A DNA stretch of 5,760 nucleotides from Scatosoma sp045658805 (lineage in GTDB: Bacteria > Bacillota > Clostridia > Christensenellales > Borkfalkiaceae), in contig JAZOVQ010000045.1 of assembly GCA_045658805.1 (NCBI GenBank), forward strand, positions 1 through 5,760, written 5' to 3'. Every line of letters starts with the position of its first letter. Positions within the stretch are counted from its first letter, which is position 1. The translations under genes were made by a program, and so were the position numbers. Positions 1 to 5,760 of this stretch are shown here, in pieces. Below the pieces are notes generated by a model. The model did not search any database, was not told the DNA's origin, and was given only the letters and a program-made list of their open reading frames with translations.

Positions 1-296
1 GCCGTTTCCGTAGTGTTCGTCAACTTCAAATTACTCGTTGCGTCACTGCCCCAAGATAAAGTTGCTGCGCCGCCAAAATCATCGTTTTGCGCAACTACGT
101 ATTCTTCAAGTTCATAACCTTCAAGTTCATAATCGACAGCAGACTTTTGAGAGGTCGCCTTAACTGCGCCGCCGTCGTTCGTCCAAGCTGCATTCGCCTT
201 TTCCGTATCCAACGACCAAATTCCGACAGCCGCCGCACTAGTAAATACGCACGCACAAGAAAGTGCCAAAGTTAAAAGTCTTTGTTTTTTCATCAT
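1..296 (-). CDS. Secreted protein, N-terminal part only (runs off left edge)
   Basis: Ninety-eight codons are open from an ATG at 296 to the window edge, so the 3' end is missing. The start is a double ATG (296-294 and 293-291). AGGAG at 302-306 lies 5 nt from the first and 8 nt from the second, so the second may be the real start. The N-terminus looks like a Sec signal peptide: basic MMKKQR, a hydrophobic stretch at residues 7-27 (LLTLALSCACVFTSAAAVGI), then a likely signal peptidase I site after Ala36 (KANA/AW). The cysteines at 14 and 16 do not sit in a good lipobox, so I do not call it a lipoprotein. The visible mature part (37-98) is polar, with a tandem YELEG/YELEE repeat and a stretch AATLSWGSDATSNLKL that could open a beta-sandwich. 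The family is not recognised. Co-directional position behind the glycan-binding genes suggests another cell-surface or secreted part of the same system. Confidence 0.85.
   Translation of the reverse strand, partial: MMKKQRLLTLALSCACVFTSAAAVGIWSLDTEKANAAWTNDGGAVKATSQKSAVDYELEGYELEEYVVAQNDDFGGAATLSWGSDATSNLKLTNTTET
104..132 (-). repeat. Two-copy 15-bp tandem repeat inside the secreted protein gene
   Basis: The 14-base string CTTCAAGTTCATAA on the plus strand occurs at 104-117 and again at 119-132, a period of 15 bp (five codons). In the protein it gives Tyr-Glu-Leu-Glu-Gly followed by Tyr-Glu-Leu-Glu-Glu just after the mature N-terminus. The unit is a multiple of three, so copy change would keep the frame. 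Confidence 0.85.
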
Positions 297-301
297 TTTT
301 T

Positions 302-306
302 CTCCT
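302..306 (-). promoter_or_regulatory. Shine-Dalgarno site of the secreted protein
   Basis: AGGAG on the minus strand lies 5 nt before the ATG at 296 and 8 nt before the ATG at 293. It sits 2 nt behind the TAA at 309-311 that closes the open stretch upstream, a layout typical of neighbouring genes inside an operon. Confidence 0.8.
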
Positions 307-308
307 AA

Positions 309-458
309 TTATTCAAGAATAACGCCTACTTTTTGCAGGCACACTTCTAATTCCTCGTAATTTTCCACCATAGCTTTATGTTCGCCAAATAATTTCTCAT
401 ATTCAGCAAGCACTAAAAGCACCATTTCCTTATCCGCCGCCGTCAGCGTATATACTTC
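309..458 (-). pseudogene. Orphaned in-frame C-terminal tail: helical hairpin module after the lipoprotein stop codon
   Basis: Directly after the TAA at 459-461 the same reading frame stays open for 49 codons and ends at TAA 309-311. The product reads as two amphipathic helices: TLTAADKEMVLLVLAEY, a short turn, then HKAMVENYEELEVCL. This matches the pattern of a helical hairpin module common in clostridial surface proteins (TL..D...V..A...Y..L...QK.LV.NY..L) and resembles residues 236-285 of the lipoprotein upstream (TLENEELMKGIYTDY, then NNYEKFENAVNQL). The first helix of a full module, seen upstream as NLVKVNDLIARINALP, has no counterpart here. No start codon with a proper SD serves the stretch: the first ATG (425-423) has AAGGA only 1 nt away. 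I read it as the former C-terminus of the lipoprotein, cut off by a nonsense change or an in-frame deletion. Less likely alternatives are stop readthrough or a sequencing error at the TAA. Confidence 0.7.
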
Positions 459-1760
459 TTATTCCGCTCCTTTCGGGTGCATCACCATTTGCGAAATATA
501 TACGTTTCCGTATGCCGCCGTTGCATTGCCCCTCGCATCGAGCGCCGCCATATAAAATTCAATACTAGAAGGATAATCGCTATTGTCAAGCTCGAACGTT
601 ACCCATTCGCCAGGGCGAATAACCGTCATTTCATACCAACCAAAACATACGGCAATTGATTTATCTAAACCGTTGTAAACAGCGCAGGTCGTCGTTGCAT
701 ATTCCTTAATCGGCACCGCCGTTGATAAATGGACGTACGTCCAATCATCACCCGTACATTCGATACAAAGCGAGCCTGCCTCGTCTTTGTATTTGACCTC
801 TTCCGAATAAGAGAAGTTCGGGAAACCAACAATCCCTCTTGATGCTTGGAACGCGCCGTAGAACTTATCAAAGTAACAAGCCACGCTGTCCTTGGAATAA
901 TCAATTTTCCCTCTTATGGCAGTCAACAGCTGATTGACCGCGTTTTCAAACTTTTCATAGTTGTTTACCGCGCCTTGATACACCACTTCCAAAGCTATAT
1001 AATCGGTATAAATCCCTTTCATAAGCTCTTCGTTTTCAAGCGTAATCTTTTCGGGCAGAGCGTTGATACGCGCAATCAAATCGTTGACTTTTACAAGGTT
1101 TTCTTCGTCCGCAGCAGAATATTCCGCACCGAACTCCACCTGCATTTCATCCACGTAATAGGTCGCATTTCGCACCCCTTTGGAAAAAGTAAACGCAAAC
1201 GTATAAAACTGATCAGCATTACTTTCCATAGCAACTTTATTTAACGGCAGAGTGCATTTCGTCCATTCGTTGACAGGTAAATCAAACTTTGCCTGTGCAA
1301 TCGGCACACTACCGCGCTTCAAAGCGCTGATTGTAACGGGTGCTTCCACTTCGTTAGCGTTATATACCCAAAGAGAAATACTCTTAATATCCCCTACGCT
1401 ACAATCGGCAAAATCCGTCGTTTCCAAAGGCTGAATCACATTGCCAAACGTACCGTCTTTGTAATAAATTTTCAGGCTACCTTCCCCTTCCTTCTTTTGC
1501 TCGGAAGTGATATCCATTGTAAAAGTCAAGTCAAAATCCGTTTGCAACTGCTTGATTGCATACAAATCGTCGTTGTTTTCAAAACCGTTCAAGGTCTGTA
1601 CGCCCGTATAATCCTTTACGGGTTCAATGATTTCAGAAGCGCTGTCGCTTGCGGAATTATCCGTTCCCGACTGCTCGCCCTTATCACAAGCGACAAACCC
1701 AACCGCCGTCACTAAAAGTAAGGAAAGAAACAGATTTTTTATTGAAAATTTCTTCTTCAT
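459..1760 (-). CDS. Lipoprotein with two beta-sandwich (CBM-like) modules flanking a helical hairpin
   Basis: This is a 433-residue surface lipoprotein. MKKK is followed by a hydrophobic segment and the lipobox FVAC, with Cys25 as the expected lipidation site, then a Ser/Asp/Glu-rich linker (26-48). Residues about 52-211 look like a jelly-roll carbohydrate-binding type module (SISLWVYNANEVEAPVTIS, LPVNEWTKCTLPL, closing strand YYVDEMQVEF). Residues 216-285 form a helical hairpin. Residues about 292-428 are a second beta module (TTTCAVYNGLDKSIAVCF, IRPGEWVTFEL, closing strand VYISQMVM). No catalytic motif is visible, so a glycan-binding or display role is inferred. I chose ATG 1760 because GAGGTG at 1767-1772 lies 6 nt before it. 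A GTG at 1769 would add three residues but lies inside that SD. The stop TAA at 459 falls right behind the second beta module, and a further helical module continues in frame beyond it, so the protein is probably a shortened version. The exact family is not known to me. Confidence 0.85.
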   Translation of the reverse strand: MKKKFSIKNLFLSLLLVTAVGFVACDKGEQSGTDNSASDSASEIIEPVKDYTGVQTLNGFENNDDLYAIKQLQTDFDLTFTMDITSEQKKEGEGSLKIYYKDGTFGNVIQPLETTDFADCSVGDIKSISLWVYNANEVEAPVTISALKRGSVPIAQAKFDLPVNEWTKCTLPLNKVAMESNADQFYTFAFTFSKGVRNATYYVDEMQVEFGAEYSAADEENLVKVNDLIARINALPEKITLENEELMKGIYTDYIALEVVYQGAVNNYEKFENAVNQLLTAIRGKIDYSKDSVACYFDKFYGAFQASRGIVGFPNFSYSEEVKYKDEAGSLCIECTGDDWTYVHLSTAVPIKEYATTTCAVYNGLDKSIAVCFGWYEMTVIRPGEWVTFELDNSDYPSSIEFYMAALDARGNATAAYGNVYISQMVMHPKGAE

Positions 1761-1766
1761 TGCTTT

Positions 1767-1772
1767 CACCTC
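1767..1772 (-). promoter_or_regulatory. Shine-Dalgarno site overlapping the upstream stop codon; decides the lipoprotein start
   Basis: GAGGTG on the minus strand lies 6 nt before ATG 1760 and shares two bases with the TGA stop (1771-1773) of the DUF4091 gene. Ribosomes ending the first gene would stop on top of this site, so translational coupling is likely. It also argues against the in-frame GTG at 1767-1769, which is part of the SD itself. Confidence 0.75.
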
Positions 1773-4269
1773 ACTTTACAAAACGGATACTGCCAAGGAT
1801 AAACGTTCTATCCTGCTGCAATTCGCCGTTTAACGTATTCGTAAATGCAATACGCAAATGGGTTGCGCCTTTTAAGACGTCCTCGGAAAGGCTGGCAAGC
1901 GAAATGCGGTATTCCTTTTCTTCCCCTGCACGCAAGTAAATGCCACCCACCGTTTCACGAACGTCGCCTGCAAGTTGTACGTTGGCTTCCATTTCTTTAT
2001 CCGTTGTATTTTTAATAACAAAGATAATTTCTTTTGCGTTCGTCAAATTAGATATGGCAAATTCCACGTAAGGACGGAATGCCGTGGTCTGCGCCGCACT
2101 GCCCTTATCCTCTGCCTTAATGATAACGTCCACGCCATTTGCCGTTGCCGTGACAACGCTTGCCGCATTCTTCTTGTACGATTGCATATTCGCCGCACCG
2201 CTTTGCCCAAGCGTATAGGTGTACGTCTTGCTTGCGCTTTCCACCGTCAACGTCTTTTCGCCCGTGCCCGTCGCCAAGGAAACGGTATATTGATACCCCT
2301 TTCCGCTTTGTACGCCCTGCGCGGTTTCGCCGTTGATTTTCAAGGTTTTTGCCGTCGAATACAGCTTATTTTCCGTCGTTTGACCGTCTGCGGATATTTC
2401 CGATTTAATAAGCAATCCATCGCTGTTTTGCAATTCCAAAATGCGTTTTGCCAGTTCCGCTCTTGCTTCGTACACCAACGCATCATCTTGATAATAAATC
2501 GCCTCATTGAAAATCGACTCATACAAATCGTTGACGTAATCGTCGAAGTTCACACTCGTTCCATAAGCCGCCGCCCGTTCGTTCAACAGCTTTTCATATA
2601 CGCAAAGCATATCATAATCGTCCATCGAATCGCGATAGTTCACAAGGCGCAAGCTTGCAAACGGGCTGTCACTGCCGTAATATTTCCCAGGGTAGAGCAA
2701 AAATCCGTCGCCGGGACAATTGGAAGCTCTCTCGGGAGTATCATAAGGATAGATAAAATCTTCTGCGTCGTGATTGCCCGACGGCTCGTAAAGGTTGACC
2801 GCCCAGTACAAATATCCGTTTATTTTATATTTCTTTTCCATCCAACCCGACACGCGCGTACCGAGGTTGAAATCGTCCAAATGGAAGGTGGGATACGGGT
2901 TGGTAGGGCCAACGCAAGTGTATGCCCATAAATCCCCGTTCGTCTTTTCCTCTGCGGATGCTTGGTATTTCTGCGCCAAAATATCGTCACCGAACAAGTT
3001 GAGATAGGGACAGAACACCGAGTTTAATTCCCCTACGTATTCCTCTACGAAGTTCACGTTTGTGAAAATGGCAGGGATATTCAAAATCGATTGTTCTACC
3101 TGCTGTCTAAACGCCTTTCCGTATTCCGCTTGCAAAGCGTCCAACGCTTCGTCGCATTCTTCAACCGCACGCTCTAACATCAGCTGATAATCGCCACCAT
3201 CCCTAAAAACACGGATTGCATCGTCCTTTTTTCTTGTATTTATATCCGCTTCGTCATAACCGCTTGGGTAAATGTACGCATAATCCATATAATTCGTTTC
3301 AGGCGTACAAATCTTCACTAACTCGTTGATATATTGTATCGAAGCGTTTGCATCCGAATTGTTATGCTCAAACGGGAAATTGATATGTACAGGAATAACA
3401 ATAGAGTTGAAATTATCATCCTCGAAATATTCCTCAATATAATCGGTAAAATTTTCTATATTGTTATAACCAAGGTCTTTTCTTTGCACGTAATCGGGAT
3501 TGATTTTATATTTGAGCAACGTCCGCACGTAAGCGTCCATCATTTCGTCCGTCGCCCCATATTCCCCTTGCGCGAGGCGACCACGGTAGATAAGGAAACA
3601 CGATTGGAAAGTCCTTCTCCCTTCGTATTCAATATCCCAAACCTCTACAGTTGCGGGGATTTTTTTCGTTTTACCGTCCATTTTCAACGTGAATACACCG
3701 CTGTAAACACCAGGAACGGTATCACTATTCGTCGTAATTTCTACAGTGATGCCTTGGTTTTCCCCCTTTTTTATAGTGTTTTCTTGATATTCCACCGCCG
3801 TTTCCATAGGAAGAAGCATATCGGGCAAACGATCACCTGCTTGATAGGTCATATTGTTAATATTGTACATCTCGTCGATTTGAACGTATTTTTGATGATA
3901 CACGTCCATTTGGTCGGTGGAAATCGTATTCCCCTTTCCGTCCGAAAGCTCCGCTTCTACCAGCTCGTAAGAGGAAATATCCTGCCCAGCCGTAATTACA
4001 AGCTGCGTCCCCTCCGTTTCGTCTTTCATCATGGAAAGATAAATTTCCGCATCCTGCTTTTCATACACGCTCAAATTTCTATTTTGCGGCACTTTTACCG
4101 TGGAATAGGTGCTCCATACTTCCGTTGCAGTAATCTTATCACCCTTTTCGGACGATTCACCTGTGCTGTTACCGCTTTGCGAAGTATTGCTATCCCCACA
4201 GCCCGCAAGCCCTACTGCTGTCAGCAGGGCAAGCAATGCAGCTGTCGTTTTTTTCAAGGTTCCCTTCAT
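1771..4269 (-). CDS. DUF4091 / GH123-like glycoside hydrolase-type lipoprotein
   Basis: This 832-residue lipoprotein starts with MKGTLKK, a hydrophobic stretch and a textbook lipobox LAGC (Cys24), then a Ser/Gly-rich linker to about 48. Residues 52-215 match the N-terminal beta domain of GH123/DUF4091 proteins: ETEGTQLVITA at 84-94, the stretch GDRLPDMLLP at 145-154, and NQGITVEI with DTVPGVYSG. Residues about 218-560 are the TIM-barrel-like part. The AYIYPSGYDEAD segment carries adjacent Asp339-Glu340, where GH123 enzymes (beta-N-acetylgalactosaminidases) have their stabilising Asp and acid/base Glu. NGYLYWAVNLYE (484-495), GDGFLLYPG (520-528) and SLRLVNYRDSMDDYDML (539-555) are the DUF4091 signature. 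Residues about 615-690 look Ig-like and 700-832 form a beta-sandwich that could bind sugar. The expected role is hydrolysis of a glycan, perhaps with N-acetylhexosamine, outside the cell. Substrate is not shown by the sequence. Start ATG 4269 has AAAGGAG 6 nt upstream. It follows the binding protein by 21 nt. Confidence 0.92.
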   Translation of the reverse strand: MKGTLKKTTAALLALLTAVGLAGCGDSNTSQSGNSTGESSEKGDKITATEVWSTYSTVKVPQNRNLSVYEKQDAEIYLSMMKDETEGTQLVITAGQDISSYELVEAELSDGKGNTISTDQMDVYHQKYVQIDEMYNINNMTYQAGDRLPDMLLPMETAVEYQENTIKKGENQGITVEITTNSDTVPGVYSGVFTLKMDGKTKKIPATVEVWDIEYEGRRTFQSCFLIYRGRLAQGEYGATDEMMDAYVRTLLKYKINPDYVQRKDLGYNNIENFTDYIEEYFEDDNFNSIVIPVHINFPFEHNNSDANASIQYINELVKICTPETNYMDYAYIYPSGYDEADINTRKKDDAIRVFRDGGDYQLMLERAVEECDEALDALQAEYGKAFRQQVEQSILNIPAIFTNVNFVEEYVGELNSVFCPYLNLFGDDILAQKYQASAEEKTNGDLWAYTCVGPTNPYPTFHLDDFNLGTRVSGWMEKKYKINGYLYWAVNLYEPSGNHDAEDFIYPYDTPERASNCPGDGFLLYPGKYYGSDSPFASLRLVNYRDSMDDYDMLCVYEKLLNERAAAYGTSVNFDDYVNDLYESIFNEAIYYQDDALVYEARAELAKRILELQNSDGLLIKSEISADGQTTENKLYSTAKTLKINGETAQGVQSGKGYQYTVSLATGTGEKTLTVESASKTYTYTLGQSGAANMQSYKKNAASVVTATANGVDVIIKAEDKGSAAQTTAFRPYVEFAISNLTNAKEIIFVIKNTTDKEMEANVQLAGDVRETVGGIYLRAGEEKEYRISLASLSEDVLKGATHLRIAFTNTLNGELQQDRTFILGSIRFVK
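4209..4230 (-). other. Perfectly paired RNA hairpin inside the signal-peptide codons
   Basis: In the minus-strand transcript GCCCTGCTG (4230-4222) can pair with CAGTAGGGC (4217-4209), nine pairs including one G-U, around the loop ACAG. It lies about 40-60 nt behind the start of the DUF4091 lipoprotein, in codons 14-21 of the signal peptide. There is no U-run behind it, so it is not an intrinsic terminator. It may be a by-product of Leu/Ala codon choice. Confidence 0.5.
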
Positions 4270-4275
4270 TGTTTT

Positions 4276-4282
4276 CTCCTTT
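4276..4282 (-). promoter_or_regulatory. Shine-Dalgarno site of the DUF4091 lipoprotein
   Basis: AAAGGAG on the minus strand lies 6 nt before ATG 4269, within the 21-nt gap behind the TAA of the binding protein. The gap is too short for a terminator plus promoter, which supports co-transcription. Confidence 0.85.
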
Positions 4283-4290
4283 CAGGACTA

Positions 4291-5760
4291 TTAGATATTG
4301 TTTTTAATCGTCGACCATTTTGCTGCGATATCGTTTTGGTTCGTCGTCATAACGTAGCTAACGATTTCGTCCGCCGTCTTTCCTTGCTTGTATTGATCCA
4401 TAATGGAAGTTACCAAACTGACGAGACCGTTACGGTAAATCGGGCTGACGTTTGCAAGCGTAAACATCTTGGAGTTTGCTTGTGTCGTGCAAAGATAATT
4501 TTCGCTGAGCAAATCGGTTACGCTTTGCGTAAACACGGTGAGGTTGGATTTTGCCGCATAACCGCCAGAGGGCGTTGCAGGCAACTTCAAACCGCCCATG
4601 GTATCGTAATAGGTGTTCAAACCCTTATCCGAATACATGAATTTCAAGAACTGTTTTGCATTGTCGATATCGTCGCTATAACAAGGAATGAAGCCCTGAT
4701 GGTCAACGCCGCCCGTCGCATACGAATTCTTTCTCGCCGCCGTTACCAACTCAATATCCCCGTCCGTTACACCCGTAGGTTTCGTCGAAGAAATGCCGTC
4801 CACGTATTTTACAATTTCACGAAGCTTTGCATCCGATTTATCCGAACCGTCTGCAAATTTATCGGTAATAGAACTAAGTACGGGCGCTTTTACAAAGTCG
4901 ATATTTGCCGTATCGCTGCCCATTTCCACGCCCAGCCACGAACCGTTGATACAGAACGCCGCTACGCCGTCAAGGAATGCGCCTTGCATATCCGTGAAGT
5001 CCTGCGAGGTCGCATATTCGTCCTGATATTTGTATTTATAATCACCGCCCGACGTCTTTTCCATCGCCAACAGCTTGGTGATAAATTCAACAACTTCGTA
5101 CTGACCTTGGTAGTTGTAGATTTGTTCCGCATCCATATCCACGGGCGCTTTGCCTTCCCTGAAACGGTTGAAGGTTTCAATGCCTTCGTACTGTGCGAAG
5201 TAAATGTTGATAAAGTCGGAATAATATTCGTTCTTGGCACTGAATGTGAACGGATATACTTTCTTGCTTGCGTATTGCGCCGCGATATTGTCGCAAACCT
5301 CAAACAATTCGTCCGTCGTTACGGGCATATAGTCGGCGGTATACCCCAACTCGGCCCAAGCGTCTCTGTTTCTAACAAGACCAAACGCACCACCTGCCCA
5401 AGGTACCGCGTAATAATTATCATTGTAATTGAAATGTTCCTGATATTGAGGGTTGACCTTCGAGCCAATTTCCGCCCAAATGTCGTTGAGGCTTACGTAC
5501 AGCTTATCGTAATGCGTACCGCCGAAATCGTGGCCTTGCGCCATATATACGTAACGGTCGAAATCCTCTTTCTTTGTAAAGATAATATCCGCCTTGGATT
5601 CCCCTGACATCAACTGCGTATCGATGGCACTCACACCGCCCATACCCAGTTCAGGTACGATGGTAACACCGATGTCCGTTTCTGCGGTGAACGCCGTCGC
5701 CAAATCTTTCAGCCATTCAATTCCGTAGCCAAGATTTGCCACTTGTACGGTGATTTGTCC
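4291..5760 (-). CDS. ABC transporter extracellular sugar-binding protein (family 1 type), 5' end missing
   Basis: The frame is open from the right window edge to TAA 4291, 489 codons. The first visible residues GQITVQVANLGYGIEW are already the first strand of the mature protein, so the signal peptide and true start lie outside. A GTG at 5742 is inside this strand and is not a start. The pattern fits the bacterial family-1 solute-binding proteins that hand sugars to ABC importers: GYGIEWLKDLATAF near the N-terminus, KADIIFTKKEDFDRY (56-70), YYAVPWAGGAFGLVRNRDAW (116-135), the hinge-region segment AAFCINGSWLGVEM (267-280), and the C-terminal DNAKQFLKFMYSDKGLNTYY (366-385). The many Trp, Tyr and Phe are usual for sugar stacking, but ligand type cannot be read off. 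No permease or ATPase gene is in the window; they are presumably nearby. The gene precedes the glycosidase-like lipoprotein by 21 nt, so binding and breakdown of the same glycan is inferred. Confidence 0.93.
   Translation of the reverse strand, partial: GQITVQVANLGYGIEWLKDLATAFTAETDIGVTIVPELGMGGVSAIDTQLMSGESKADIIFTKKEDFDRYVYMAQGHDFGGTHYDKLYVSLNDIWAEIGSKVNPQYQEHFNYNDNYYAVPWAGGAFGLVRNRDAWAELGYTADYMPVTTDELFEVCDNIAAQYASKKVYPFTFSAKNEYYSDFINIYFAQYEGIETFNRFREGKAPVDMDAEQIYNYQGQYEVVEFITKLLAMEKTSGGDYKYKYQDEYATSQDFTDMQGAFLDGVAAFCINGSWLGVEMGSDTANIDFVKAPVLSSITDKFADGSDKSDAKLREIVKYVDGISSTKPTGVTDGDIELVTAARKNSYATGGVDHQGFIPCYSDDIDNAKQFLKFMYSDKGLNTYYDTMGGLKLPATPSGGYAAKSNLTVFTQSVTDLLSENYLCTTQANSKMFTLANVSPIYRNGLVSLVTSIMDQYKQGKTADEIVSYVMTTNQNDIAAKWSTIKNNI

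Noticed and set aside
309..425. Independent small protein of 38 residues starting at ATG 425
   Set aside because: The only SD-like bases (AAGGA) are 1 nt from the ATG, and the protein-like pattern extends upstream of this ATG to the TAA, so it looks like part of a larger chain and not a separate gene.
459..461. TAA read as an amino acid through an altered genetic code
   Set aside because: The binding protein ends at TAA 4291 at a natural family end, with TAG right behind it, and no other in-frame TAA or TAG interrupts the genes here.
1975..2931. Plus-strand open frame of 318 codons
   Set aside because: It lies fully antisense within the DUF4091 gene in the aligned frame, and its translation shows no recognisable domain.
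4270..4290. Terminator or promoter between the binding protein and the DUF4091 gene
   Set aside because: The gap is 21 nt, mostly SD, with no stem plus U-run.
4962..5303. Minus-strand open frame of 113 codons overlapping the binding protein
   Set aside because: It is an out-of-frame shadow of the binding protein, with an Arg/Thr/Ser-rich translation lacking any domain pattern.
3334..5607. Plus-strand open frame of 757 codons
   Set aside because: It is codon-aligned antisense to two well-recognised genes and spans their junction. Its translation is rich in Arg, His, Ile, Phe and Cys without domain motifs, and its openness follows from missing TTA/CTA/TCA in the sense genes.
5740..5742. GTG 5742 as start of the binding protein
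   Set aside because: The frame stays open to the window edge, the residues before it (GQITVQ) fit the first strand of the mature protein, and there would be no signal peptide.

Overview
All genes supported in this window lie on the minus strand and read from right to left as one tightly packed set: an ABC-transporter sugar-binding protein (5' end outside the window), a GH123/DUF4091-type glycoside hydrolase-like lipoprotein, a second lipoprotein built of two beta-sandwich modules around a helical hairpin, and the start of a secreted protein that runs off the left edge. The gaps are 21 nt (4270-4290), an SD that overlaps the preceding stop (1767-1773), and 12 nt (297-308) if the open frame behind the third gene is counted. 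I see no terminator or promoter between them, so they look like part of one operon for capture and breakdown of an extracellular glycan.

The organism is probably a Gram-positive-type anaerobe of the Clostridia (Bacillota), perhaps a gut lineage such as the Christensenellales. The grounds are strong AGGAG Shine-Dalgarno sites, surface lipoproteins with lipobox cysteines, a family-1 type solute-binding protein next to a DUF4091 protein, and helical-hairpin linker modules common in clostridial surface proteins. This placement is inference; the window has no rRNA or marker gene.

Layout from the 5' end of the transcript: 5760-4291 binding protein; 4269-1771 DUF4091 lipoprotein with N-terminal beta domain, TIM-barrel-like middle carrying an adjacent Asp-Glu pair, and two C-terminal beta modules; 1760-459 two-module lipoprotein; 458-309 an open, protein-like stretch in the same frame as that lipoprotein, separated from it only by one TAA; 296-1 signal peptide and beginning of another secreted protein.

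The most notable observation is the 458-309 stretch. The 162-nt gap looks non-coding at first sight, but it reads through 49 codons as a helical hairpin resembling the one inside the upstream lipoprotein. It ends 12 nt before the next start codon, which suggests that the lipoprotein gene was once longer and has been cut by a stop at a domain border. The rest of the window is a fairly ordinary glycan-utilisation locus; I found no evidence of a wholly new system.
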